Part shown: positions 1 to 14,644 of the stretch, piece after piece
How positions within the stretch are numbered: the first letter of the stretch is position 1
Layout of the letters: each line of letters begins with the position of its first letter
DNA from: Cryptomeria japonica
Lineage: Eukaryota; Streptophyta; Pinopsida; Cupressales; Cupressaceae
Assembly: GCF_030272615.1 (NCBI RefSeq)
Contig: NC_081414.1
Location: 657,336,292 to 657,400,291, forward strand
Length of the DNA stretch: 64,000 nucleotides
Direction of reading: 5' to 3'
Position numbers and translations under genes: made by a program
The notes under the pieces: model-generated
What the model saw: only the letters and a program-made list of their open reading frames with translations
Database searches by the model: none
What the model was told of the DNA's origin: nothing

Positions 1-421
1 CCTTTCGAAAAAACTCATACGCTTGGGCTACTATTGGATGGCTATGGAATGAGATTCTTTTAAGATAGCAAGAACATGCAAACAATGTCAAATCCATGGG
101 AACTTGATCCATGCACCAACACAAGAACTACATGCTTTAGCAACATCTTGGCCTTTTTGTCAATGGGGACTTGATCTCGTAGGAAAGGTAAATCCTTCCT
201 CATCCAAGTGGCATTTGTGGCACTCATTCAAGTGGTCTTACCCTTTCGAAAAAACTCATACGCTTGGGCTACTATTGGATGGCTATGGAATGAGATTCTT
301 TTAAGATAGCAAGAACATGCAAACAATGTCAAATCCATGGGAACTTGATCCATGCACCAACACAAGAACTACATGCTTTAGCAACATCTTGGGCTTTTTG
401 TCAATGGGGACTTGATCTCAT
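1..421 (+). repeat. 241-bp tandem duplication in integrase
   Basis: Bases 1-180 recur almost unchanged from 242 to about 421 (both begin cctttcgaaaaaactcatac). The duplicated block covers the integrase zinc-binding region up to the first catalytic Asp. It breaks the reading frame at the join near 235-242. Confidence 0.9.
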
Positions 422-1240
422 AGGAAAGATAAATTCATCCTTGTAGCTACTGAATATTTCACAAAATGGATTGAAGTGGTACCTCTCATAAACATCACAA
501 GAAAAAAAATTGTTGTATTTATCTTGAATTATATCATCTGTCGCTATGGAATACTAATGACCATTATCACTGATAATTGGCGACCATTCAAGAATCAAGA
601 TGTACAAGAGCTATGTGAGAAGTTCAAAATCTAGCACATATTCTCCACACCATATTATCCACAGGGAAATGTGTAGGCAGAAGCATCTAACAAAACTATC
701 CTGAAAATTCTTAAAAAGATAGTGAATGATGCTAGGAAAGATTGGCATATCTAACTAAACCCTGCTCTATGGGCTTACCACACCAGTATCCACACACCAA
801 CAGGTGCCACACCTTTCTCTCTTGTATATGGATCAGAAGCCATATTGCCAATCGAAGTAGAGATACCCTCTCTACGTGTATCACTAAAAGGACTCATCCC
901 AGATGAAGAACAAAGAGTATCTAGACTGCAAGAGTTAGAACTAATACATGAATGCAGACACAATGCCTTTGATCATCTAAAGGTATATCAGCAAAGAATG
1001 TGTCGGAGCTATAATCATAAGGTTAAACCAAGAATCTTTCAAGTTGGAGAACTAGTGCTAAAGGAAAATCCATGCAACCAGGTAGATCGAGAAAAGAAAG
1101 GAAAATTTTAACCAAATTGGTTAGGTCCGTTTGTGGTCATAGCAGTATTTGGATCAGGAGCATATCAATTATCAACACAAGAGGGAGATCAACTCGAGGA
1201 ACCTATCAATAGCATGCACTCAAAGAAGTTCTATGTCTGA
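1..1240 (+). pseudogene. Ty3/gypsy (Tat-like) integrase relic
   Basis: This is the 3' end of a gypsy pol polyprotein, covering the integrase that would insert element cDNA into the genome. The zinc-binding part reads LIRLGYYW..ME, then CKQCQIHGN, followed by the core start WPFCQWGLDLVGK. The core continues through EYFTKWIE and ITDN, a PYYPQGN..AEASNKT block holding the expected Asp and Glu, and a C-terminal part with YNHKVKPRIFQVGELVL and WLGPFVV. Several in-frame stops (for example in KI*HIF and HI*LNPALW) and a frame slip near 425-440 show it is dead. A block of about 180 bases at the start is present twice, 241 bases apart. The FILVATEYFTKWIE wording and the long 3' region downstream fit the Tat lineage; that assignment is inference from remembered family motifs. 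The polyprotein begins outside the window. Confidence 0.85.
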
Positions 1241-2988
1241 AAAATCAGAAAAAATAAAAAACAGTGAAAAATCAGAAAAAAATCAAAAACAATGAAAAAT
1301 AAAAAAAAGTATTAGAATAAGTGCAATAAAAACAAACGGTGAAAACCTGGCAAACAGGCGCTATCTGTCAGTTGGCTCTTCCATCTATTAGTTCATGCAT
1401 TTTTCTACTTCCATTCATTCTTCCATCAGCGCTGACCATCATAAGCCTTTCTACATACACAGACATCCCAGGTGGCTTCTTGCCATGGTTTGGATCATTG
1501 GATATATCATAACGACTTTGTTTCTAGGCTTGGGGCAAAATCTTACACCTAGCTGGGGGCAAACTCTTGATCATTTTGAGCTTAATCAAACAAGTAGACC
1601 AAACAGCTAGACAACTCTTATCAAGCGAAAACTGTTATCAAGCGAAAACTGAGACACATCCAACATTGAACACAAGATCAAACTATCAACTATCAAGCTA
1701 TCACGAAGTCAATCTAAGAACATCACACACTTTTCAGTGGATAATATCTTTTTGAATGAATGATTGTAACTTGATTGTTCAACTTTTATATATTGATTTT
1801 CTCTATCATGATTTCTGAGTGACTCCAGGATGTCATTGACTAGAGGAACAAGGAAGAAACATGATATTTTTCTTGTCTATTGTTTGAAAATTAATCATGA
1901 ATTTGTGCAAATTTGTCTCGGGACATGATCATCAAAATATCATTGAAGAGATTTCCAATTTTCATATTGAAATGATTAATACTACTTGTTTTACACAAAC
2001 AACACTTAGGGCATCACGGTTCAATTATACCTTGATGCTTGTGTTAACTTCCTATATCAAAATCCAGGAAAATAGTGCTCAGGTCATCATGGTTTAATTA
2101 TACCATCGATGTTTTCACTCACCTCCCACATTTAAAAGCTCAATGATGACAAAAATGCAAAATAATCCAGTGACTGGTCCGGTCATAGCTTTGCATTCCA
2201 TTGCATTTCATTTTCATTTTAGCTTGCATTTCATTCTTGCATGGGATCCAACCAAGCTCCTTTTATCCAAGGTTAAATATATCACAAGAATCATCAAAGC
2301 ATCATCACAAGTGTATACGCAATCAGAAGGATGACTCGTATCTCTCATGATATTGTCAACCCAGCCAACTCTTATGCTATCTCTCTCAATAGAACCAACA
2401 ATCAACATATCCAAAATATTTCTGCAACTTGATATCAACAAAATATTAGTTCTTTATCTAATCAACCTTATCAAATCAAATCAATCAATCAAACATAATC
2501 AATTCTATCACGTCTTATACATGATGAATCTTTCCTGAAACCAGACGATTTGATTCTAATTCATGTCTTATACAGGATGTATCCTTCCTGAAATTAGACG
2601 TTATGATCATGTCTTATACAGGATGAATCCTTCTTGAAACCAGACGCTTTGATCATCGTTGTCTTATACAGGATGAATCCTTCTTGAAACCAGACTGAAT
2701 CTAATCAATCAAGATTTTTCAATCTTACCAACCTAAGCAATCAAGCTAATCAAAGAACTCACATTTTCATCAAACCACAGTTGTAGAAATCAAATCAAAT
2801 CTATCGGGATATCAATCTCGCAAAAACTCCAAAGATCAATTCTCTCAATTGATCTCTTGAGGGGGCATCATCATACTAGAATTTAGCAATCAAGAGCTGG
2901 GGCATCCTATCAAATCAATATCATCATCAAAATGAGATTATTCTTTGAATCAATGAGTCATCACACCTCGCTTCAAAGAGGGGCAAAA
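1241..2988 (+). other. Long 3' untranslated region of the gypsy element
   Basis: Between the integrase stop and the 3' LTR lie about 1.75 kb without a convincing gene. It starts with an A-rich repeat of about 30 bases (1243-1310, aaaaatcagaaaaaa variants) and has a two-copy motif near 2007-2110 (catcacggttcaattatacc and a variant). It then holds the minisatellite listed separately and ends in a polypurine tract, aaagaggggcaaaa, at 2975-2988. Such long, repeat-prone 3' regions are known from Tat-lineage elements. Confidence 0.7.
2512..2697 (+). repeat. Minisatellite, about 4 units of 46-53 bp
   Basis: Four tandem units start at 2512, 2565, 2611 and 2661. Each has the core gtcttatacaggatgaatcc followed by ttcctgaaaccagacg and a variable spacer. 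The units differ by point changes and spacer length. The array sits in the 3' untranslated region of the gypsy relic, close to its 3' LTR. Confidence 0.9.
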
Positions 2989-3898
2989 TGTATACACCTA
3001 AAAATGGTCTGAAGATAATTAATTAAATAATCAATTATTTAATTAATCTCTCCTCCCCAATTTAATTAAATTCACTAAGCAATTTGATTAAATCTCAAAT
3101 TCATCTACTTATTAATAAATCTAAGGATTTATTAAATAGGTTCATTTCATTTCACCCCTTTAATTAATTAATTCCCCCCATGAAAATCATTTCTTCTAAA
3201 TCCCCTAATTAATTAAAACAAATCAAATCATGAGTTGTTGAGATTAATTAGCCATTTTCCTAATATTTGAATTTTTAAATTCAAAATCTCCTAAATTCTA
3301 CCACTCCTAAACCTAACTCATTCTACCTACCACCACGTCCCCTTTCATCCAACATCTTCTAGAACCTTTGTGACACTTGTCACTAAGTGTTCCCTTTAAT
3401 CCAACCCCCTTTGCCAACCTCCTCCAATTTAACCATTGATATCTTCAGATCAATCTTGACCGTTGATTCTTGCCACATCACCCCTAGCCTTGAAAATCCT
3501 ATAAATAGACCTCATTTTGAGCAATATGGATCCCATCTCATTCATAGCTTAAGCATTGTTATTATAGGCATCTAGCTTATAGCTTATCAGTTTTAGCAAT
3601 GTTATCATGCTCATTTTAGCTTAAATCTTAGCTTAATCATTCTAGATCAATCAATGCATTCATATAGCTTAATCATGCTATTCTTGCTAGATCATGCATT
3701 TTCAGCATTCAAATCCTCCATCTAAGTGTAGTCAAGTCACTTAATTTTGCATAATCCGATCTAAGAGCATTTTTTATACTCGCATTTACTAGGAGGAAAT
3801 AAGTCGATTAGCTATGGTTTTACATGTATTTGATTTAAATCTTCTAACCATGCTTATAATGATTTATTGAGTGCATTGTGGTTGTAGGTATAGGTACA
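2989..3898 (+). mobile_element. 3' LTR of the gypsy relic
   Basis: The LTR starts directly after the polypurine tract with TGTATACACC. A TATA-like ctataaatag at 3499-3508 would mark the transcription start region, and the body is AT-rich. The end is placed at ...ggtataggtaca (3898) because this mirrors the TGTA start, giving about 910 bp. The matching 5' LTR lies outside the window, so the right boundary and target duplication cannot be confirmed. Confidence 0.6.
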
Positions 3899-4444
3899 CC
3901 ACACAAATACACGACACTTAATATGGTCTTGATAACGATTTTTGATGATTTTTGACCTTGAACTTGGGATTGTCACTTATTTTCATGGTGTTTAACTATC
4001 ACATACAAGGCATATATTTGTAGAAAACACAGTTCTTATAGCACCAATATAAGGAAAATTTACAATGATTTGCCATTATCTTGGTTCCTTTAGTCATTGT
4101 ATGTTTGGAAAGTTTCAGATTATTCGGTCCCTATAAGTTGTCTGTGCTAATGAGTGTGTCCTTCTATGATTTGTTTTGCTTATAGTTATGAAACAAAAGG
4201 TTTCATGGAGTAAAATACATGTCCCTTTAATGCTGCACAATTACTCTTATATTTTATGTTTATTGCTAGTAAGTTGGCCTCAACCCTTAAGGGAGCCTCA
4301 TTTATCCCCACTTACTAGCCTGACACTGCATATTCAACTTTGATCTAGAGGCTAATGGATTTTTGACTCCTCGTGATGCAAATGTGGGCATCCATTTATT
4401 CTAAAATAATTATCTACTATAACTTTATTATCCTTATGTACTCG
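3899..4444. other. Flank between gypsy LTR and CACTA element
   Basis: No gene or repeat structure is recognisable here. The stretch ends at TCG (4442-4444), which pairs with TCA after the CACTA right end as a possible target duplication. Confidence 0.5.
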
Positions 4445-4475
4445 CACTAATGCATTTGGGGTCAAATTCTGATGG
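4445..4475 (+). repeat. CACTA left terminal inverted repeat
   Basis: Begins CACTA and continues ATGCATTTGGGGTCAAA. It pairs with the reverse complement of 23705-23735. Mismatches are A/G or C/T changes, plus a one-base length difference in the G run and another after TCAAA. Confidence 0.75.
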
Positions 4476-5155
4476 ACAAGGAGCATTGTGTGAAAATTTG
4501 ATTTTTTTTTTAAAAAATGCCCGTGTTCATCGGAATTCCGACGACCTCAGGCATTTTATTTTAAAAAAAAAACACAATGCATTTTCATTTTGAAAGCAAA
4601 CCAGCCGAAGCAAGCAGTGACCGTCTTGCCTCCCTGCCCCCCCCATCCTGCCAGAGCAATCTCTGCACAAGCAAGGTAAGGTTTTTTCTGCAATCAAAGG
4701 AACTCTTTGTTTTTCAATGAAGGGCAACTAATTTTTTTTCGCAATCAAGGGCAACTAGTTTTTTTTTGAATTAATCCATTTTGTGCATATCCTGCGATCT
4801 TAAAATTCCATGAAATGACATCTCTTTGAGGTATTCTGTCATACAGTTCACATGCCATGTGTATACTACCCCATTTTGTGATTTTTGTTATTGGAGCATT
4901 TGCAACTAATTTCTGACAAAAAACCCCCTTCGATTATGCTTTGATAGATGTCCATACCTTGTTCCAAAGCTCCTATTTTGGCACACGTAGGGAGGATGCT
5001 GGCAAACATTGTACAACATACATATATATATGTTCTTAATCAAACAAAGAGTTGATAAGCTAAAGCATGGCGTAGATAAGCATGGTGATAATAGTGCCAC
5101 AAATGGAGAGTGTGAGGTTTATGAGAATTGATGTAGGGCAATTAGATAATTGCCT
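4476..5155. other. CACTA left subterminal region
   Basis: Contains the palindromic subterminal motif tcggaattccga (4531-4542) flanked by A/T homopolymers, a short C-rich patch (4620-4655) and a TA-repeat patch near 5020. No coding sequence is supported. The minus-strand phytocyanin gene ends at its right edge. Confidence 0.6.
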
Positions 5156-6103
5156 TCATGATGATGTGGGCCCTTTAGAAATTATCTCCTTTATTGCCCC
5201 CTCCTCCATTGAATCATCACTAGTAGAAGCAACAATATAATGCTCCATTCCATCTGATAATAAATCTAAACCCAAATCTTTGGCCACATTGTCAAGCCCA
5301 TCTAAAACTACATCAAAATTGTCAGATTGGCAATTGTCGAGTCCATCAGATAAAACATTAATGTGCACTTTCATTCCATGTTGACAGTCTTCTGTAATTC
5401 CAATGGTAAAATATCTGCCACCCATTTCAATGAGTGGGACTGCATCAAGCCCTCCATCATATAGCTTGATTGGATTGCTCGCATCACAATTCTCAAAGTC
5501 TTCTCGGCTCTTCAGCTCCAATACGCTTTGTTCAAAGGAAGCATAAGCAAACCCTGTCAAATGTCAAAATGTAGTTGTTTGCCATCATTTTTCTGGGCAC
5601 AAAGGCCAAACTTTATCTAACCTAAAATTTTCATTAGAAGAAAGATCTATTCTTTAAGTTCTCCACAAACCCAATTTTGACTACCATAAGTCGATTAAAA
5701 GAGCTACTCAAAAGAGATTGACAAGATCTAAAAGTAGGCACTCACCATGGCCTAGGGCATGGTGAAAGATCCAATCTAATATCTAAAGATGGGATTTGAA
5801 TAGATATGAAAGAACCAATAGAATCCATACATATATAACCTAAAAAACCCTAATGAAAGGGCTTACTAAAATTTCTGAACAAATTTATAACAAGGGAAGG
5901 GCAATATTACAGAGATTATCTCCAACATGGAAGATCTTGTGGGAAGCCCATCCTTTCAAATCTGAGGTAGGATCCCATCCTCTGTCGTCCCTCACCACAT
6001 GTTGTTCTGCTGAGCACCCCATCATATTCATGAAAGTGAATCCCATCACCATGAAGATCAAGCAATAAGTAGATGCACTTGGAGCCATCATTGAGATAAA
6101 CAT
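5156..6103 (-). CDS. Phytocyanin-like (early nodulin-like) protein, two exons
   Basis: Phytocyanins are small secreted cupredoxin-fold proteins of plant cell walls and membranes. Exon 1 (6103-5911) gives a hydrophobic signal peptide with likely cleavage after GCSA, then HVVRDDRGWDPTSDLKGWAS and HKIFHVGDNL. Exon 2 (5553-5156) continues FAYASFEQSVLELKS, NCDASNP and GGRYFTIGITEDCQHGMKVH. The intron has a GTAATA donor and a TTGACAG acceptor, and splicing creates the family motif GDNLWFAY in frame, at the position where phytocyanins carry their intron. The CDS is 591 bases, 196 residues, with no stop or frameshift. The usual copper His residues are replaced (Gln before SVLEL, Asp before the disulfide Cys), as in early nodulin-like members that do not bind copper. 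The tail is an unusual acidic stretch with LSDGLDN-type repeats and no hydrophobic GPI signal. It lies inside the CACTA element, opposite to the transposase. Confidence 0.8.
5554..5910 (-). other. Phytocyanin gene intron
   Basis: A 357-base phase-1 intron on the minus strand. Donor GTAATATTGC begins at 5910 and acceptor TTTGACAG ends at 5554. Joining T with GG gives the conserved Trp of GDNLWF, which is strong internal support for the splice. Confidence 0.8.
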
Positions 6104-8808
6104 GAATGTATTTCATGAGGATTTGAACTCAATAATATGTTAGATTCTCCCAAGGATGGATGGACTATACACTTGAAAGGTAGATGATTAAGGATGATGA
6201 CAAGGTGAATTTTCCTTAGAATGATAGGGTTGATTTTCCTAAGAACAAGTAGATTCATGTAAACTAGAGGATAGAAATTTGGACAAAATAATGGAAGGAG
6301 ACTAAAACTAGATAGATTCACCTAAATGGGAGTGTAGTCATCTAAGGATAGGAAAAATTCACCATTTGCGTAAGAAAGATGGATAAGATCAATGATTTAT
6401 GTGAAATAGATTCACCTAAGAGAAAGTAGATTCACATAAGGATAGGTGGATTTTCCTAAAGATGAAGGGATAAGACTTAACAAAAATAGGATTTAGGATG
6501 ATGACAAGGAGGATTCATTTAAGGATATGGCATATTCACCTAAGGGATATTGTATTCTCCCAAGAATATGGAAAAATTATTGATTGGTGGAATGACATAC
6601 TAGATCAAGGAATGATACAAGGGTAGAGTCACCTAAATATAGGGTAAATTTAGCTAAAAGGGTACCCATGAGATTGAGGTACTGAGTACCTATCTATGGA
6701 TGGTGTATTTGGATACAAGTATGATGAAACCATGCTTGTGTATGATGAAACAAAGTCTAGATCTCTATTATAGGTCCAACATAATCTCTATTATTTGAGA
6801 CACCATTTTATTAGCATATCCAATTAGGGTAATTTATGGGTTTAATTATGGATCATGTTGTCTATTTCCATGCACTATTGAACTTATTTTGATGTATTGT
6901 GATTATTTTAATTTTGAAGTTATAAATAAATTATGTTTGTACCTTAGAAAGGGTAACTCCAATTGATGTTTGGGCAGTTTATTTGAAAACTTATGGTGAT
7001 TATTGCCCTATGTTATGTAATGGAGTTATTTTTACACTAAGTAATTAACTAGAAAAATGAATTTGTATTGTTGTACAAGTATGATGAAACCATGCTTGTG
7101 TGTTTACATGTTTGTGCATCCTATTGAGAACGAACCTCATTGTTTAGGAACTCAATAAATGTGGTGTTAAGTAGAAGAATGGAAAACTCAAGAAGCTATG
7201 GTGACATATTGTGGCATTAGTAGGGATTATCTCTATTGACCACACCTTACAAAGATAGTATCCCCTAGTTCTCCTCATAGAATGGACCATTGGATGGCTC
7301 ATAGTGGTATCCTATCCTACATTTATCTTGATGGTATTGCCGATAGTTGGTATGTGGTTCTTGGTATGGGTTTCCTCTTACCCTATTATCTTATTTATAT
7401 CTTTGTTTCAACATGTGGAGATTGATTTTTGTCATGCTATGATGATTTTCATGTTTGCATGTGTTTTGACATTATGCAAATAGATATCATGTCACACCAT
7501 ACTTATGTTTTGATATAGTGTAGGTGATGGTTACATGTTGTTGATGGTATGGGTTCAAAGACACAATTCCACACAGACACACAAATATTTGAAGATGCAT
7601 TTTATATTATTCCTTCTTAGTGGCGATTAGTGTTGGAATATTTGCACACATGTAGAGAGGAACTCATGTTAGATACAATAGGTTGTGTTTGATAACATAT
7701 GAATGTGCCTCATGATGTATACATATATCTTTTTTGTGTGACATGCATGCACATTTTTCCATAAGACACATTACTATGTGGCATGTGCCCTATGCATGTC
7801 TTCTTTGTGAGGCACGTTGCTATGTGTAATGTGGCCCTAGGTGTGTCATCTCTATGAGGTGTATTACCATGATATGTTAGGATTTGTAGTGTCCAGGCCA
7901 CAAATGCATGCATGAGGGACTATTATTATAGTCATGGTTTTTAGGCATGTAGCCTACTTCTCCATTAGGTACATGGCCATGCCATGTGGGAGTTTTTGTG
8001 TTCATGCCACAAATGCACACATGAAGGACTATTATTGGAGTCATGATGAATCTTCACTCTATTTAGCCATAATTTCTAGTCGTATAGTTATGTAATGTGC
8101 ACTTTTAAGGATTGTGAAGTTTCCTTCAATTATTGATGATCTCTCATCTTTGTTGCATGGGCCAACAATTTTATTTTATCTTGTTTGAATTAGTTTAATC
8201 ACTATTGTGAGTTTTCTCTATTGTGTAGTTATTGTGGCCATGTTTGATTTTCTATTGGAATTGAACACATTTATTTGACTTATTATTGGTACTATTTTTT
8301 CTTTCTTTCAATATTTATGATCTTTGGTAGTTTAGTGAGACTCTTGCTATTTTTAAATGTTGCCTTCTTTGTTGTGATGTGATTCCTCACCAAGATCAAC
8401 ATAGATAACCTTGGATGAGTGTATATAAGGAATCAAACATTGGGAAAATTTGAGGATAGGGGTAAGTGTTTGTTGTATGGGTAGCTACGATCCACTTGTA
8501 CATTCTTAGTGATTATTGACGGCTATGTCTTGGAGGATAATCCCATTAAACAAACAAGGGGGAAGTCATACATAATCGTATGGATCCTCCCTAGTTGTGT
8601 GTGGATTCAAGACCATCATTTCATATGGTTCTTGGTTACTTTGTGAGACCATGGCATCCTCTTAGACCAATATGTGAGCCTTGTATTGTTATCCTTGCAA
8701 TGTGGATGAATAAGTGTATGTTAAAATAAATGCTTTGCATGCCATATAGTTGCATATGAGTTGTTCACATCATTAGATCATGATTTAGAATATGTGAATT
8801 CTTTGCAG
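6104..8808. other. Non-coding interior of CACTA with a repeat relic
   Basis: No protein-coding segment is supported over 2.7 kb. A near-identical phrase (acaagtatgatgaaaccatg) occurs at about 6716 and 7076. Two related segments occur near 7890-7935 and 7998-8045 (gccacaaatgca...ggactattatt). The stretch 7700-7870, reverse-complemented, resembles 32210-32310 in the interior of the 12-kb LTR element. Any 5' exons of the transposase before 8809 could not be recognised. Confidence 0.45.
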
Positions 8809-13014
<4,206 letters not shown>

Positions 13015-13470
13015 CATGAATGAAATGTATGAGATGTGATTATTATATTATCTATTTAATATTGATATCTTGATAGAAATTGATTTGACTTATATGGTTA
13101 CATAAATAATTCATATGTTTTGAATTCTAATGCCATTACTTAATTAATTCATGATGCGCCTCAAGCTATGTGATAGAGGTTTATTTAAAATACATATGTG
13201 ATGGATTACATGCTTATAATGATACATGTGACATTTTTTGAACTTTGTGTTTATTTATGGAATGTGGACTACTTATTAGCTATGTGATGGATGGTGATTT
13301 ATGATACGTATGTGATGGATTACATGTTTATGATGATACATATGTGATTCTTATGATGCTCAATTACATATATGATGATACATATGTGATGCTTATGATG
13401 CTTATGATATGGCAGTATTTATTTTTTATCAAATTACAAATGTAATGCTTATGATGCTCAATTGTTGGTG
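13015..13470 (+). other. Spacer with degenerate atacatatgtgatg repeats
   Basis: Between the transposase stop and the SET-domain frame there is no gene. From about 13190 to 13460 a degenerate unit, gatacatatgtgatgcttatgatgctcaatt with variants, recurs five or six times at irregular spacing. Confidence 0.6.
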
Positions 13471-13473
13471 CAG

Positions 13474-14515
13474 GAACCTAAACCCCTTTGACGAGGATCC
13501 TACACAGTCTCATAGATTGACAGGTATAAGTCAATACACCTTATAGAAATAATATATTTTTTAAAAATTACAAGAAAAACAAACTTCCTCAGTTTTTCAA
13601 ACCTCAACATTAGCAACAAATCTAATACAGTTATCAACACTTGAGGCCCCAGTTGGACTTACTCAAATTTTAATCTCAACATCAACTTTATGGCCGACTT
13701 CATCAATATTACCCTCATTTGCAAAATATCCCTCTCATTATCAACTAACTCTCTCATTTGATGGTGCACAGGTATCACCAAATAGGTATTTGTCAGATGT
13801 GTCTTCCTTGAGTGAGGGAAATGCAGGAATAGAAGAGGAAAGTGAGACATGTAGTAGATCTCAAATAGGGAGATCAACTAGAGGTCAAAAGATTAGAAGA
13901 AAATTCAATAAACGCATGGAATTTTTTCTTGCTCAAGGGGGGTCATGTTCTTATGATGATGAGACCAAAGGCGACATTGAGGTGCCCTTGAGGTACAAAC
14001 ATCTACTGAAATAATGTGTACCCAAGGAACTTCCTCCACTAAACACTGATTTTTGTGTTAATGAGAGGATATATCGCATAGCACCTTCGTCATTACATGG
14101 TTTGGGCCTATTTTCCATGGACAGCATAAAGGTCTCTTACAACAAAGTTGGTAAATTGATGGAGTTTGTTGGACCTTGTTACAATTATAATGATTGGATG
14201 AAGATTGTTCGATATAAAAAAAGTATGCCTAGGTATGCACTGTTAGCCAATTATATACAACAAATAGATAATGATCAAAGTAAACGAGTGGCTATATACA
14301 TTGATGGAAGGCCAAAAGTAACAGGGAATATTATAGGTTTTATAAATAGTACATGACTTGGGTCAACTAATAAGCAACCCAATTGCATATTTGAGGCACA
14401 TGAGGGAAATTGTGTGTTTGTATGTGCGATAAAACCAATAAGTGTAGGGGAAGAGCCGCTAATCATTTACAATTTGAATTGTATAGATACAAAGTTACTA
14501 TCATGGGGGTGGTAA
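13474..14515 (+). pseudogene. SET-domain protein frame inside CACTA
   Basis: SET domains transfer methyl groups to lysines, mostly of histones. One frame runs from an acceptor-like cctcag at 13592 to a TAA at 14513, with only two stops (TAA 14012, TGA 14354). A short preceding exon (13475-13531, NLNPFDEDPTQSHRLT) is possible. The C-terminal half matches SET order: HGLGLFSMDSIKV, LMEFVGP, YALLANY, YIDGRP..GNIIGFINST, then after the stop QPNCIFE, NCVFVCAIKPISVGEE and YNLN. These correspond to the GxGLF start, the GN..RFINHS / PNC pseudoknot half and the GEEL..DY half. Key substitutions (FINST for FINHS, GEEPLIIYN for a GEEL-DYN type) and the stops suggest decay. The first half (SPNRYLSDVSSLSEG, RSTRGQKIRRKFNKR) is basic and unrecognised. 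It sits between the transposase and the Transposase_24-like gene, in the same orientation. Confidence 0.7.
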
Positions 14516-14644
14516 ATACTATATATATACCATTTAAGCCAACTTCCAATTAATGAATCCAATAAACCATTATATTATTAAGTTTTTTTGCTAAGTCTAT
14601 TGGTTTCATTTCACTAACGTTTTTATATTTTTTCTTTGTCACAG

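Noticed and set aside
5853-6116. Plus-strand and second minus-strand frames over the phytocyanin exon
   Set aside because: They overlap exon 1 in other phases and show no domain, while the chosen frame has signal peptide, cupredoxin motifs and a matching splice.
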